Assembly: GCF_031432975.1 (NCBI RefSeq)
Contig: NZ_CP133838.1
Coordinates: 1,860,001 to 1,924,000, forward strand
Source: Buttiauxella selenatireducens
Lineage (GTDB): Bacteria; Pseudomonadota; Gammaproteobacteria; Enterobacterales; Enterobacteriaceae
Length of the DNA stretch: 64,000 nt
Direction of reading: 5' to 3'
Every line of letters starts with the position of its first letter. The stretch's first letter is position 1. A program made the translations under genes and the position numbers. The notes under the pieces were generated by a model. That model saw only the letters and a list, made by a program, of their open reading frames with translations, was not told the DNA's origin and searched no databases. Below, in pieces: positions 28,678 through 37,984 of this stretch.

Positions 28678-30356
28678 AGTTCGTTACTCATCCATTGGCG
28701 TATAACCAGCGCGACCACGCGCGGATCGTTATCAGACATCTCGCGAATACGTTGACTCATCACTTCAGCACTGAGACGTTGGTTCACTTTGCGTTGCTGC
28801 TGTTGCTCGTCTTTTGTCAGGCGTACAGAAACCGCTTCTTCCTCTTCCACTCGCAGGCGTTGCGCTTCAACCTGAGCTTGTTGCGCCACTTCTTTGCGTT
28901 GCAGTTGTGGACGAACCACTTTGCGCCACAGCAGCCAGGCCACAATCAACACCAGCAACCAACGTCCCGCAGACATCAACATTTCGAAGAAGGCTTGTTG
29001 TTTCCAGAATGGCAACTCCGCACTGGATTCTTCGGTGGCGCTAAACGGTGAGTTAACAACATTGAGCGTATCGCCGCGTTTATCGGAGTAACCCATCGCT
29101 TCACGCGTCAGATTCTCAATTTGCTTCATCTGCTCGGCGGTTAACGGCAACGGCTTGCCATCGGACAGTTGGCGATAGTTAACGACCACCGCGACCGACA
29201 GACGCTGAACATCACCGACGTTCAACTTGGTATGAAGAATGGTGCGGTCAACCTCGTAGTTGGTGGTCTCGTCGCGCTGGGTGTTACTCGAGCCAGTCTG
29301 GGCTGATGTTGACGTTGCCTGTGATTGCTGTGGCTGGCCATTAGCAGGAGTGGCTTGCGGAGGCGTTGAAATTGGCGCGTTATTTGGCGGAGCGGGTTGG
29401 TTTGACAGCGCACCCGGCACACCGCCTGGGTTGCGGCCATTCACTTGCTCGCTTTGGTTGAGCTGGCGAGAACGCACGGCGGCCTGCGAGGGATCGCTGT
29501 TCGGGCGATATTGCTCTTGAGTTTGTTCTTTATTAGAGAAGTCGATTTGCGCGGTGACCTGCGCGTGAACATTACTGCTGCCTACAATAGGGCCAAGAAT
29601 GGCTTCGATGCGGCGCTGGTAGCGGTTTTCGACATCCATCGCATATTTAAGCTGTGCATCGTTAAGGTCACGGCCTGCGGTATTAGATTGAGTCAGCAGG
29701 TGTCCACCCTGATCGACCAACGTCACATTACCGGGTGGCAGTCCGGCAACTGCACTCGACACCATATGCACGACGGCACTGACTTGTCCTTCATCTAACG
29801 CACGCCCCGGCTCAAGGCTGAGCGTGACAGAAGCAGAAGGGGATTTTTGTTCGCGGACAAACAACGAAGGTTTTGGCATCGCCAGATGCACACGTGCGGT
29901 TTTTACCGGGCCAAGCGTTTCGATGGTTCGGGCGAGTTCACCTTCCAGTGCTCGCTGGTAGTTCACCTGTTCACTAAACTGGCTGATACCAAACTTTTCT
30001 TGATCCAGTAATTCAAAACCGACCGCGCCGCCTTTCGGCAACCCTTGTTGCGCCATGCGCAAACGCAGGTCGTAGACTTTTTCTGCCGGGACCAAAATGG
30101 CACTGCCATTATCTGAGAAACGATACGGCACATTCATCTGGGTGAGCTGAGTCACGATGGCACCGCCGTCCTGCTCCGCCAGATTGCTATAAAGCACTTT
30201 GTAATCAGGCGTTTTGGCCCACAGCACCAGGGCGAAAATAATCGCGATAGCCGCAGCACCAGCGACCATCAGCGGGATTTTAGGATTTGCGCGAATACGG
30301 GACAGCCACTCCTGGGTTTTGTTTTGAGGCGTTTGTGCCTGGCTCGCTGCGGTCAT
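28674..30356 (-). CDS. fliF: FliF, flagellar MS-ring protein
   Basis: 560 residues. A first membrane helix near 28-48 ([20 protein letters not shown]), ring-building motifs ([40 protein letters not shown]), a Pro/Gln/Asn-rich linker around 300-350, and a second helix ([20 protein letters not shown]) followed by a cytosolic tail that binds FliG. FliF assembles the MS-ring that starts basal body construction. First gene of fliFGHIJK, divergent from fliE. Confidence 0.97.
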   Translation of the reverse strand: MTAASQAQTPQNKTQEWLSRIRANPKIPLMVAGAAAIAIIFALVLWAKTPDYKVLYSNLAEQDGGAIVTQLTQMNVPYRFSDNGSAILVPAEKVYDLRLRMAQQGLPKGGAVGFELLDQEKFGISQFSEQVNYQRALEGELARTIETLGPVKTARVHLAMPKPSLFVREQKSPSASVTLSLEPGRALDEGQVSAVVHMVSSAVAGLPPGNVTLVDQGGHLLTQSNTAGRDLNDAQLKYAMDVENRYQRRIEAILGPIVGSSNVHAQVTAQIDFSNKEQTQEQYRPNSDPSQAAVRSRQLNQSEQVNGRNPGGVPGALSNQPAPPNNAPISTPPQATPANGQPQQSQATSTSAQTGSSNTQRDETTNYEVDRTILHTKLNVGDVQRLSVAVVVNYRQLSDGKPLPLTAEQMKQIENLTREAMGYSDKRGDTLNVVNSPFSATEESSAELPFWKQQAFFEMLMSAGRWLLVLIVAWLLWRKVVRPQLQRKEVAQQAQVEAQRLRVEEEEAVSVRLTKDEQQQQRKVNQRLSAEVMSQRIREMSDNDPRVVALVIRQWMSNEL

Positions 30357-30574
30357 TGAGCACCTCGCAGCTGAACGTAGACAACATATTTAATAGACAG
30401 AGTGAACAAAACGAGCTCCCACAACAAAAGTTCCACAAAGATGGCACCGTCATTATTTTCTTTCTCAAAATTTTCGATGGCTGAATTAGCTCTATTTATT
30501 GATGCTATTTAGCGCCTTTATCCTATTGACAAGGTGCTAATCTTGCCGCGTTAAAAATCACCAGGGCAGAGGAA
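30357..30574. promoter_or_regulatory. divergent promoter region between fliF and fliE
   Basis: 218 bases separate the two class II flagellar operons. An ATTGACAAGG sequence at about 30524 could be a sigma-70 -35 for fliE. FlhD4C2 sites are expected here from E. coli but are too loose for me to place. No gene is visible. Confidence 0.5.
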
Positions 30575-30886
30575 ATGGCAATTCAGGGTATTGAAGGCGT
30601 ACTTCAGCAGTTGCACGCAACCGCGCTGTCAGCGGGGAATCCGGTTCAGAATTACGAACCAAAAGTGAGTTTTGCGGGTGAATTACAGGCAGCGCTTGGC
30701 CGTATCAGCGAAACACAATCCTCTGCCCGTACGCAGGCTGAAAAATTTGCCCTCGGTACACCTGGGGTTGCGCTCAATGATGTGATGGTCGATCTGCAAA
30801 AATCGTCGGTTTCGTTACAGATGGGTATCCAGGTGCGGAATAAGATGGTGGCGGCGTATCAGGACGTGATGAACATGCAAGTCTAA
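30575..30886 (+). CDS. fliE: FliE, MS-ring/rod junction protein
   Basis: 103 residues. The C-terminal helix region [20 protein letters not shown] then [19 protein letters not shown] is the FliE hallmark. FliE joins the MS-ring to the proximal rod and is needed for early export. A GCAGAGGAA ribosome site precedes the ATG. It stands alone on the plus strand, and an ERIC begins at its stop codon. Confidence 0.96.
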   Translation: MAIQGIEGVLQQLHATALSAGNPVQNYEPKVSFAGELQAALGRISETQSSARTQAEKFALGTPGVALNDVMVDLQKSSVSLQMGIQVRNKMVAAYQDVMNMQV

Positions 30887-31011
30887 ATACCCTTCATACT
30901 TCAAGCTGCAGGTGCGTTGGCTGCATTTGCTCACCCCAGTCACTTACTAATGTAAGCTCCTGGGGATTCACAAACTTGCCGCCTTCCTGCAACTCGAATT
31001 ATTTTGGGTAT
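30887..31011. repeat. full-length ERIC element
   Basis: About 125 bases from ATACCCTTCATACTTC to AATTATTTTGGGTAT, with the central CTCACCCCAGTCACTTACT and TGTAAGCTCCTGGGGATTCA that correspond to the ERIC2 and ERIC1R primer sites. It begins directly after the fliE stop. Confidence 0.95.
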
Positions 31012-31041
31012 TATTAATACAAGAACATCATTATATTTAAT

Positions 31042-31554
31042 TCAAATAGTTACGGTTTCTTGTTTTTCAAGAATAACCATTTTATTGCTTGAAATAACGG
31101 TGCTATTTGATGGGACGCTTTTTAAAACCAGCGTTCCAACACCAATTGTCACGTTGTCACCTATCTCTATATCGTCGCCAATGATGCATGAATGGGCGCC
31201 CATATTGACGTTATTTCCCACTTTAAATTTGATATCGACGCCATTCTTATTACTGCCCAGGGTACAAAACTGCCTGACAGTGAAATTCTCACCGATTACA
31301 CAATTTCTGTTGATAATCATCGAGTTGCCATGCCAGATCTTAAAGCCTTTTCCAATTTTTAAATGATAGTTAAGCTCAACGCCAAATAGCCCTTCATTAA
31401 TAAGCCGGTTGAGTATCACAAAAGTCAGAGAGAGCGGATAAAGCGCCTTTGTTTTGGCGTGAATCGTTGCCATCCTGAAAATTAAAATAATGAGCTTGGA
31501 TTTGGCGGTATTGATTTTTAAGTCATATTTTAATGTGGACAAGAAATCACGCAT
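31042..31554 (-). CDS. hexapeptide-repeat acyltransferase, serine acetyltransferase/WcaB-like
   Basis: 170 residues. An alpha-helical N-terminus is followed by left-handed beta-helix hexapeptides (GVELNYHLKIGKGFKIWHGN, then INRNCVIGENFTVRQFCTLG, VGNNVNMGAHSCIIGDDIEI). The HGN segment and the layout resemble CysE-type O-acetyltransferases used for serine or for sugars in capsule and LPS gene clusters. Composition is AT-rich compared with neighbours. It sits alone between fliE and yedF, where E. coli has no such gene, so recent acquisition is likely. The acceptor is unknown; a surface polysaccharide or flagellin glycan is a guess. Confidence 0.75.
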   Translation of the reverse strand: MRDFLSTLKYDLKINTAKSKLIILIFRMATIHAKTKALYPLSLTFVILNRLINEGLFGVELNYHLKIGKGFKIWHGNSMIINRNCVIGENFTVRQFCTLGSNKNGVDIKFKVGNNVNMGAHSCIIGDDIEIGDNVTIGVGTLVLKSVPSNSTVISSNKMVILEKQETVTI

Positions 31555-31694
31555 GGCGATGTTCCCTTTTGGATTTATGAGAATAATCTTAATTCATAAT
31601 TTGTAACTCGCCATTGAGTTGAGGAAACTTTTCTCAGGTTGATAAGCAGACCACATTCAGCTGGACTGTCGGGTGTGGAAATAGCGTGTAATTA

Positions 31695-31718
31695 GCAGAA
31701 AGCCCGGTAAACCGGGCG
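31695..31718 (-). terminator. terminator of the yedE-yedF unit
   Basis: Perfect stem GCCCGG/CCGGGC with a four-base loop, followed on the minus strand by CTTTCT. It lies 50-75 bases past the yedF stop. A second hairpin (AGCGCGAG/CTCGCGCT) is at 31739-31766. Confidence 0.7.
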
Positions 31719-31770
31719 ATATACAAATAAAATAGCTGAGCGCGAGTGTTTTATCTCTCGCGCTGAGGGT

Positions 31771-32007
31771 TTAGCGTTGAATTAAATAGCGAATTGTGGG
31801 GCCGTCTTGCTGAATATCCAGCACGGTGTACCCGTGGTTTTGGGCATCTAATGGAATGTTGTTTATTGACTGCGGGCAGTCACTCACCACTTCGAGAATT
31901 TGCCCCTTCGCTAATTGTGGCATGGCTTCAAGCGTAGCAACTGCCGGGTAAGGGCAGGGTTCACCGACCATATCTAATCGGAAGTCCGGTACATAATTGT
32001 GGCTCAT
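31771..32007 (-). CDS. yedF: YedF, TusA/SirA-family sulfurtransferase-like protein
   Basis: 78 residues; the TusA-family motif C-P-Y-P is in LDMVGEPCPYPAVATLEAMP, where the cysteine carries sulfur or selenium in related proteins. The rest (GQILEVVSDCPQSINNIPLD) fits the beta-alpha-beta fold. It is coupled to yedE by a four-base overlap; the pair is thought to handle sulfur or selenium delivery, though the exact role is not settled. Confidence 0.94.
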   Translation of the reverse strand: MSHNYVPDFRLDMVGEPCPYPAVATLEAMPQLAKGQILEVVSDCPQSINNIPLDAQNHGYTVLDIQQDGPTIRYLIQR

Positions 32008-33218
32008 ATGTTTTCCTTAACAGGCTGGCTGATGTGCAAATTTTTACGGCGGAAGAAGTGCTTTTCCCATCCGACAATGAGCAAAAATGCGGCCAACAAC
32101 AGCAAATAGGTGACCAGCAATCCGCCCAATGGACCAAAGGTGTTGAGCAAATTGACTTTGTCCCAGTGGGTGGCAAGAGCAGGGGAAATATCGTCCCAGT
32201 AGTACGCCAGAAGAGTGGACCCGATAACGTTGCCTAGCCCAACCCACCAGTAATGAACCTGCCCTTCGACGGCGCGATACATCCAGCCGGTTTCACAGCC
32301 GCCAGCCAGCACAATCCCAAAACCAAACAGCAGACCGCCGATGACGGCGTTAGGGCCAGCCCACATAATTTTTGGGGCAACGCCCAACTGAACATAGCTG
32401 AATATACCAATAGCACTGACCGCCATACCCAGAATGATCGCTTTCGCCATATGGGTGCGCCCGGTTATCCACATATCCCGGAACGCCGAGGTGAAACAGA
32501 TTTGTGCTCGCTCAATCAATAAGCCAAACCCAATGCCAAACAGCATGGCGATGCCGAGTTTCGGTTGATTCATCGCGGTCAACGCTCCCCAGCCCACCAT
32601 GCCCACGAATATCAGCATACCGATGCGGAAGCGGCGTTTTGCCTGCTCGGGTTTCTGGGTGAGTGGTGAGGCGGCAGAAACTTTTTGCAGCTTGATGGGA
32701 ATGCGGAACATCGGGAGAAGGGTGAATTTTGCACCGAACCACGATCCCATGGCGGTCGCTAATGCGAAGAACCAGGCATGCAAAGAAAACTGAGGGATCC
32801 CCGTAAAGAACGCGGCCAGATTACAACCCATAGCCAGACGCGCGCCAAAGCCTGCAATGATTCCGCCCAGAACCGCCTGAATAATACGTATGCGATGTTG
32901 GGGCAAACGCAGTTTTACGTTATTCGCCCACAGGGCGGCCGCAAAACACCCACCGAACATACCGATGATCATCATGCCGTCAATGCGGGTCAGGGGGTTG
33001 CCATCCAGATGAATGAGTTTGAAATATCCCCATTCTTCTGTGTGGACGCCCATTAATTGCAGGAGTTGCCCACCCCAGCGAGTAAATTCGCCGGTGACTG
33101 CCCAGAACGTTCCTGTCAGGCCGAAATAGTAAGTTGAAAGGATGCCGGCTGCGATAACCGCAGGCATGGGGGCCCAGAATTTAACAAGGTAATTTAATTT
33201 GAATTGTTGCCAGTACAT
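32004..33218 (-). CDS. yedE: YedE, YeeE/TsuA-family membrane transporter
   Basis: 404 residues with about nine membrane helices. Repeated family motifs with a conserved Cys occur: GFGARLAMGCNLAAFFTGIP and GIVLAGGCETGWMYRAVEGQ. The cysteines in such GxxxxxxC segments relay thiosulfate in TsuA; YedE is often proposed to move a selenium or sulfur species together with YedF. Inner membrane. It is immediately followed by yedF with overlapping codons. Confidence 0.93.
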   Translation of the reverse strand: MYWQQFKLNYLVKFWAPMPAVIAAGILSTYYFGLTGTFWAVTGEFTRWGGQLLQLMGVHTEEWGYFKLIHLDGNPLTRIDGMMIIGMFGGCFAAALWANNVKLRLPQHRIRIIQAVLGGIIAGFGARLAMGCNLAAFFTGIPQFSLHAWFFALATAMGSWFGAKFTLLPMFRIPIKLQKVSAASPLTQKPEQAKRRFRIGMLIFVGMVGWGALTAMNQPKLGIAMLFGIGFGLLIERAQICFTSAFRDMWITGRTHMAKAIILGMAVSAIGIFSYVQLGVAPKIMWAGPNAVIGGLLFGFGIVLAGGCETGWMYRAVEGQVHYWWVGLGNVIGSTLLAYYWDDISPALATHWDKVNLLNTFGPLGGLLVTYLLLLAAFLLIVGWEKHFFRRKNLHISQPVKENI

Positions 33219-33451
33219 TTTTTCGCCTCTGAACTCAGAAGGTTTACAGCATTTTTAGAGGGCTGTATTTAAACATCTTTGCTTTAGCGTTTCGCACACA
33301 TCCCCTGGTTTTGATGATTACCATCAAACAATTCATCTTGTGAATCTCTCATGTGCTGCGCAAATGCGCCGCTATCTTCCTCTGCGCAGAGAAACACTGG
33401 CGAGCTAAGTGCTTTAATGCGAAAATTATTTTTTCTCCGCAGTCAGGATAA

Positions 33452-33868
33452 ATGATGAAGAAGATTGCATTATTGACAGTGTTGCTGGCATTGAGCGGCT
33501 GTGTGCAGGTTGAAGATTATCGTGAAGTGGTGAAAACCCCGGCACCTGCGGGACTCGCTGGGTACTGGCAATCGCAAGGGCCGCAAAGTGAAATGGTAAG
33601 CCCTGAAGCCATAGCGACGCTGGTGGTCACACCTGCAGGGGATACGCTGGATTGTCGCCAATGGCAGCGCGTGATTGCTCTGCCAGGTAAACTGACTTTG
33701 CGCTCAGACGACTGGTACAACGTCACCAACAAGCGCGATGTTTATAGCGTTGAGCGCATCGGGGATACGCTGGAATATGCGGGGATGACGCTGAAACGTG
33801 TTGAGCAGCCAACGCAAGAATGCGCCGATTTCTTGAAGAAGAATCCTCTGGAAACTAAGTTACCGTAA
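33452..33868 (+). CDS. yedD: YedD, outer-membrane-type lipoprotein
   Basis: 138 residues. The N-terminus MMKKIALLTVLLALSGCVQV has a lipobox (L-S-G-C), with cleavage before Cys17; residue +2 is Val, so sorting to the outer membrane is expected. The rest is a DUF-type domain with TPAGDTLDCRQWQRVIALPG. The function is unknown, though E. coli yedD is linked to envelope homeostasis. Divergent from yedE. A hairpin GGTGGAT/ATCCACC lies at 33885-33905 after the stop. Confidence 0.92.
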   Translation: MMKKIALLTVLLALSGCVQVEDYREVVKTPAPAGLAGYWQSQGPQSEMVSPEAIATLVVTPAGDTLDCRQWQRVIALPGKLTLRSDDWYNVTNKRDVYSVERIGDTLEYAGMTLKRVEQPTQECADFLKKNPLETKLP

Positions 33869-34522
33869 CAGGGGGGCTTTGAAATGGTGGATGTTGATAA
33901 TCCACCTTACAGCTCACTCGGGTAATCGCTCTATACCTGGAGCACACGCCTATCGTCATCTACGCGCTACCTGCTAGAAACTATAGAAATCACCATGCAG
34001 TCGGCATTCCTGTTCACTGGTATCCGCCTTGAGACAAAGAGCGATATGTAGCATTGATGCTGTGACATAGTTGTCAGGACAAAGAATGACGGTCCTGACA
34101 ATGAATGTGGAAGGAATGATTGCCTGCATCGAAAGCAAAAAGAGTAACATTTGCCTTGATCGTATGGAGTGCCTCAAACCCTGAGACAGCAAATGGGTGG
34201 CACTCCAGTATCTCCTGAAAAATAAAACGCCTTATCTGGGTACGTCTACAGTATGGGAATTTTCATTCATCTACGAGTCACCCGAAACTAATAACGCCAG
34301 GGTGCTATGATAAAAATCTCGAAAAGCTAAAGCTGGCAGCATTAATTAGCCTGAGGTGATAACTGCCTTCGCATTTACCGGATCAAGCGAACCGATAGCT
34401 TGGTTGGGTTGTATCAATACATTAATTTCTTCTGGATATGTGGCTCTTATTAAGCAATTGACATGTTTAACATTGTGATAAAAATGGAGTTATTTTAAAT
34501 AATAGACAGGAATTGCTAAATA
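33869..34522. other. gene-poor, AT-rich spacer between yedD and an acquired acetyltransferase
   Basis: About 650 bases with no secure gene. A minus-strand frame 33974-34150 could give a 58-residue peptide starting MLLFLLSMQAIIPSTFIV, signal-peptide-like, but its ribosome site is weak and I know no relative. The last 150 bases are AT-rich and probably hold the promoter of the next gene. Confidence 0.4.
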
Positions 34523-35425
34523 ATGATTGAAAACAGTAAAATCACTGAATGTTTTTTCAGATTCTCAAGAGAGGATGGAACGTATGCATCTGAACCGATC
34601 AGGCTCAACTCTGATGGCACTATATATGGATACTCACATCCCAATGAATCCTCATGGGCTGTTATTAACGGGCATATTGCTTTTCTTAATAACGAGGGCG
34701 TAGCCAGTACTATTTTTGATGAATGCAAAATTATTGGTAATAAAATTATTATGAAGGGCGATTTTTGCCTAATACCCAATACAAAAATCCGTCATAAACT
34801 TGAACAAATTGAATTTAATTGGTCTGAAAGGCCGCGATTTAGTTTGTTAACAAAAAAACATCTTGCTCTACCAATTCAGCAATTTCAATGGGAAATTGGA
34901 GATCACACTTATGGCGTACCATTGGTACTTGAACCAGGGGGCGCAAGACTGAAAATTGGGAAGTTTTGTTCGATCGCTGGAGCGGTCACTATTATTCTCG
35001 GAAATCATAACATCCATACAGCGACGACATACCCGTTTGTATCATTACAAGAGTTCTGGCCTGGCGCAAGGGGGCTGAATATTGCGGATCACTATTCCAA
35101 TGGTGATGTTGTGATTAAGAATGATGTCTGGATAGGGCATGGTGCAACCATTATGTCTGGTGTAACCATTGGCAACGGCGCAGTAATTGCAGCTCATAGC
35201 GTAGTCAATAAAGATGTTCCACCTTATGCCATAGTTGGTGGAGTACCAGCAAAGGTATTACGCTTCAAACATAGCCGAGAGCAAATTGAATCACTACTAA
35301 ATATGGAATGGTGGAACTGGGAAGATGAAATCATCGATGAGAGGATATCAATGATGATGGGGGACTTGAACGAGTTTTTAGCTGCATTTGCAGATCCTTT
35401 ATCTGGTGATATAAAACGTTCATAA
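34523..35425 (+). CDS. CatB/XAT-like hexapeptide acetyltransferase with an extra N-terminal domain
   Basis: 300 residues. The C-terminal ~190 are a typical xenobiotic/antibiotic acetyltransferase fold: KIGKFCSIAGAVTIILGNHN IHTATTYPF, then IKNDVWIGHGATIMSGVTIG, NGAVIAAHSVVNKDVPPYAI and VGGVPAKVLRFKHS; the histidine of GNHNIHTATTYPF is in the catalytic region. The first ~110 residues (SREDGTYASEPIRLNSDGTI, YGYSHPNESSWAVINGHIAF) form a separate small domain not usual in CatB proteins and may recognise a glycan or nucleotide-linked substrate. Codon use is AT-rich, and E. coli lacks the gene here. Surface glycan O-acetylation is more likely than drug resistance, but unproven. Confidence 0.78.
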   Translation: MIENSKITECFFRFSREDGTYASEPIRLNSDGTIYGYSHPNESSWAVINGHIAFLNNEGVASTIFDECKIIGNKIIMKGDFCLIPNTKIRHKLEQIEFNWSERPRFSLLTKKHLALPIQQFQWEIGDHTYGVPLVLEPGGARLKIGKFCSIAGAVTIILGNHNIHTATTYPFVSLQEFWPGARGLNIADHYSNGDVVIKNDVWIGHGATIMSGVTIGNGAVIAAHSVVNKDVPPYAIVGGVPAKVLRFKHSREQIESLLNMEWWNWEDEIIDERISMMMGDLNEFLAAFADPLSGDIKRS

Positions 35426-35596
35426 CGATGTTTGCCAGGACACAAAATTATGTAATTGGCTGTTTTTGCCATATTCTTTTTTGTGTCAAATAGAATTCAA
35501 TTTCTGGGCAATAAACAATTGCAGACTTTTGCTAATCAATTTGATGCGCAACAGTCTGCGATTGGTCACCTGGAAAAATACGCCCCTTGTTTTTAC

Positions 35597-37084
35597 CTAT
35601 AACACTTCCTCAATCACCCACACACTCACACTCCCACCATTACAGGCAAAGGTTGCGTTACCATTGGCATCCGTCGTGACAATTTCATCGCGATTTCCAA
35701 GAAAATCCCGCCAGTTCTTACCGCCGTAATTATCGCCAAGGGTAATGGTTTTTTCGCCGTCATCACCGTTGGATAGCACCACCACACAACCGGGATTTTC
35801 ATCCGTACCGCTGCGGCTAAACGCGATGCAATTAGGATGATCGAAATACAGGGTTTGCACGCCGTGAGCGAAGCGCTCGCGAGCATGAATCAAGTCATCC
35901 AACTGTTCAATGACGGGCATGTCGATGTGATAAATCTCGCCATCGCCACCTTCATCGTCGTAACTGGCACCGAATAAATCCGGGTAAAACACGCTCGGCA
36001 CACCGTTCTCGCGCAGCAAAATCAGTGCATACGCCAGAGGTTTGAACCACGGTTCAACGGGGGCTTCGAGGGATTGCAACGGTTGCGTATCGTGATTGGC
36101 AACGAGCGTCACGGCATGGAACGGGTCAGCTTCGACCAGCGTGCCGGTGAAAATCTGGCTCATGTCGTATTCACGACCTTGCTTGGAGGCCTGGTGGAAT
36201 TTCATTTGCAGTGGTGCGTCGAACAGCATTGTTTTGCCATCAACCTGGGCAATATATTCCTGAAGTGTATCCACTTCGTGCGACCAGTATTCTGCGACGA
36301 TAAACAGCGGTTGTTCAGCCACTTCCTGAACGTGCTCAATCCACTCTTTGTAGAACCACGCCGGAATGTGTTTGACCGCATCTAGCCGGAAACCACTACA
36401 GCCGGTTTCGGCCATCACCCAGCGCGCCCAGTATTTCAGCTCTTCGGTCACCGCATGATTGCGAAAATCGATATTTTCGCCCATTAAATAGTCGAAATTA
36501 CCGAGCTCATCATTAACCTGATCGTTCCAACCGTCGCCAGTGTAGTCGTTGATGATTTTAAAAATGCCATCTTCGGTCGGATTTTCGATGTGGTCGACAC
36601 CGCTAAAGCATTTGTAATCCCAGATAAACTGCGAATATTTACCGGCGCGGGCCGGGAAGGTGTAGCGTGTCCAGGCTTCACATTCGAGCACTTCGTCGTC
36701 TATCTCATTACGATTTTCTTCGTTAACGCGATTCACGCGAATGCGCTCTTTTTCGTCAGCCCCCATTTTGTGGTTAACCACCACATCGAGCAGCACGGCG
36801 ATGTCATTTTCTTGTAGGGCTTTTATCGCCGCCAGTAATTGGGTTTTATCGCCGTATTTGGTCGCCACCGATCCTTTTTGGTCAAATTCGCCAAGGTCAA
36901 AAAGATCGTAGCTGTCATAGCCTACCGAGTAGCCACCGGAGCTGCCTTTATACGCAGGCGGCAACCACACCATATTGACGCCAATATCATTGAGCGTTGC
37001 TGCACGTTCAGCAACTTCTGCCCATAACTTGCCCCCACCGGGGTAATACCAATGGAAAAATTGCAATAGAGTAGGATTGCGCAT
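35597..37084 (-). CDS. amyA: AmyA, cytoplasmic alpha-amylase
   Basis: 495 residues, no signal peptide. GH13 regions are seen in order: [12 protein letters not shown] (region I), [20 protein letters not shown] (region II, nucleophile Asp), FIVAEYWSH (region III, acid/base Glu) and VANHDTQPL (region IV). The length equals E. coli AmyA (495). It hydrolyses internal alpha-1,4 bonds of glycogen-like dextrins in the cytosol. It lies between yedD and fliT on the opposite strand to yedD, as in E. coli. Confidence 0.96.
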   Translation of the reverse strand: MRNPTLLQFFHWYYPGGGKLWAEVAERAATLNDIGVNMVWLPPAYKGSSGGYSVGYDSYDLFDLGEFDQKGSVATKYGDKTQLLAAIKALQENDIAVLLDVVVNHKMGADEKERIRVNRVNEENRNEIDDEVLECEAWTRYTFPARAGKYSQFIWDYKCFSGVDHIENPTEDGIFKIINDYTGDGWNDQVNDELGNFDYLMGENIDFRNHAVTEELKYWARWVMAETGCSGFRLDAVKHIPAWFYKEWIEHVQEVAEQPLFIVAEYWSHEVDTLQEYIAQVDGKTMLFDAPLQMKFHQASKQGREYDMSQIFTGTLVEADPFHAVTLVANHDTQPLQSLEAPVEPWFKPLAYALILLRENGVPSVFYPDLFGASYDDEGGDGEIYHIDMPVIEQLDDLIHARERFAHGVQTLYFDHPNCIAFSRSGTDENPGCVVVLSNGDDGEKTITLGDNYGGKNWRDFLGNRDEIVTTDANGNATFACNGGSVSVWVIEEVL

Positions 37085-37182
37085 TTGTTGGCTCCATAAT
37101 CAGGGATCTCAATTATGGATGATATGTCTGGAAATGCCTGGTGCGAATAAAGCGCCGTCTTTACCGCACCTGGGGGAGTGAA

Positions 37183-37557
37183 TTAGGGCGTGGTTTCCTG
37201 GTTGTCTTGTGGCGCAAGGATCTGGCCTCCTTGTTTTCCGTAGGCGGTTAAAACCGATTGTTGTATGGATGATTGACCCACCAGTATTGCCAGTTCATCC
37301 ATACGTATCTGCAGCAAACGCTTGATTTCGCTTTCGTTGTCCAGAATGTTGCGCAAAATGGGACGGAGTTGCTCTTGCATCTGCATTGAAAGCTTGATGT
37401 CGTTCATGAATTGAGTCAGCTCGTGCACCGCATTAACGTAATCCATTTCACTGGCGATTAAGTCTTCCCACATTCCTTTGCGGGCGTTGTTCAGCATCAC
37501 TTTACTTTGCTCTAATAATTGCTGATAGCGAGTGTATAGTTGCGGTGCATGGTTCAT
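37183..37557 (-). CDS. fliT: FliT, FliD export chaperone and FlhDC inhibitor
   Basis: 124 residues, all helical: [20 protein letters not shown] at the start, then [20 protein letters not shown] and the C-terminal helix [15 protein letters not shown]. FliT keeps the cap protein FliD unfolded for export and, when free, blocks FlhD4C2. Its start codon overlaps the fliS stop by one base, giving a coupled fliDST operon. Confidence 0.94.
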   Translation of the reverse strand: MNHAPQLYTRYQQLLEQSKVMLNNARKGMWEDLIASEMDYVNAVHELTQFMNDIKLSMQMQEQLRPILRNILDNESEIKRLLQIRMDELAILVGQSSIQQSVLTAYGKQGGQILAPQDNQETTP

Positions 37558-37967
37558 TAGACTGCGTCCTGAATCCGGTTAGGGGTCAGAGCAACTTCTT
37601 TCCAGGCGTCGGCAATATTTCGCAGCAAGTTCTCGACCTCTTCGATCGCGCTGACATCATTGTGCAAGTTGGCCTGGAAGATACGTCGCACCATATAAGT
37701 ATAAAGAGCGAGCAGATTCTGCGTCAGCTCATCGCTGCTGGTTTCATCAATTCCGATTTTCAGTCCGTTATCGATGATATTAATGGCTTTGGACAGCGAA
37801 AGGCCTTTCCCTTCCAGATTGCCATCTTGCAAAAATAGACGCGCACGGACTAACGCATTGAGCGCACCATCAAACAGCATGGTCACCAACTGTTGCTGGC
37901 TGGCGCTCATTACTGCGCTTTCCACTTCAATTCTTGCATAGGCCTGAGTACCTTTTGCCCCGTACAT
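37557..37967 (-). CDS. fliS: FliS, flagellin export chaperone
   Basis: 136 residues: [20 protein letters not shown] then [20 protein letters not shown] and the helical [20 protein letters not shown], the usual FliS pattern. FliS binds the FliC C-terminus, prevents early polymerisation and modulates FlgM. Seventeen bases from fliD and overlapping fliT by one base. Confidence 0.96.
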   Translation of the reverse strand: MYGAKGTQAYARIEVESAVMSASQQQLVTMLFDGALNALVRARLFLQDGNLEGKGLSLSKAINIIDNGLKIGIDETSSDELTQNLLALYTYMVRRIFQANLHNDVSAIEEVENLLRNIADAWKEVALTPNRIQDAV

Positions 37968-37984
37968 ATCTGCTCCTGAATTAA

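Noticed and set aside
33974..34150. 58-residue signal-peptide-like frame on the minus strand
   Set aside because: Weak ribosome site and no known relative; kept only as a note in the spacer entry.
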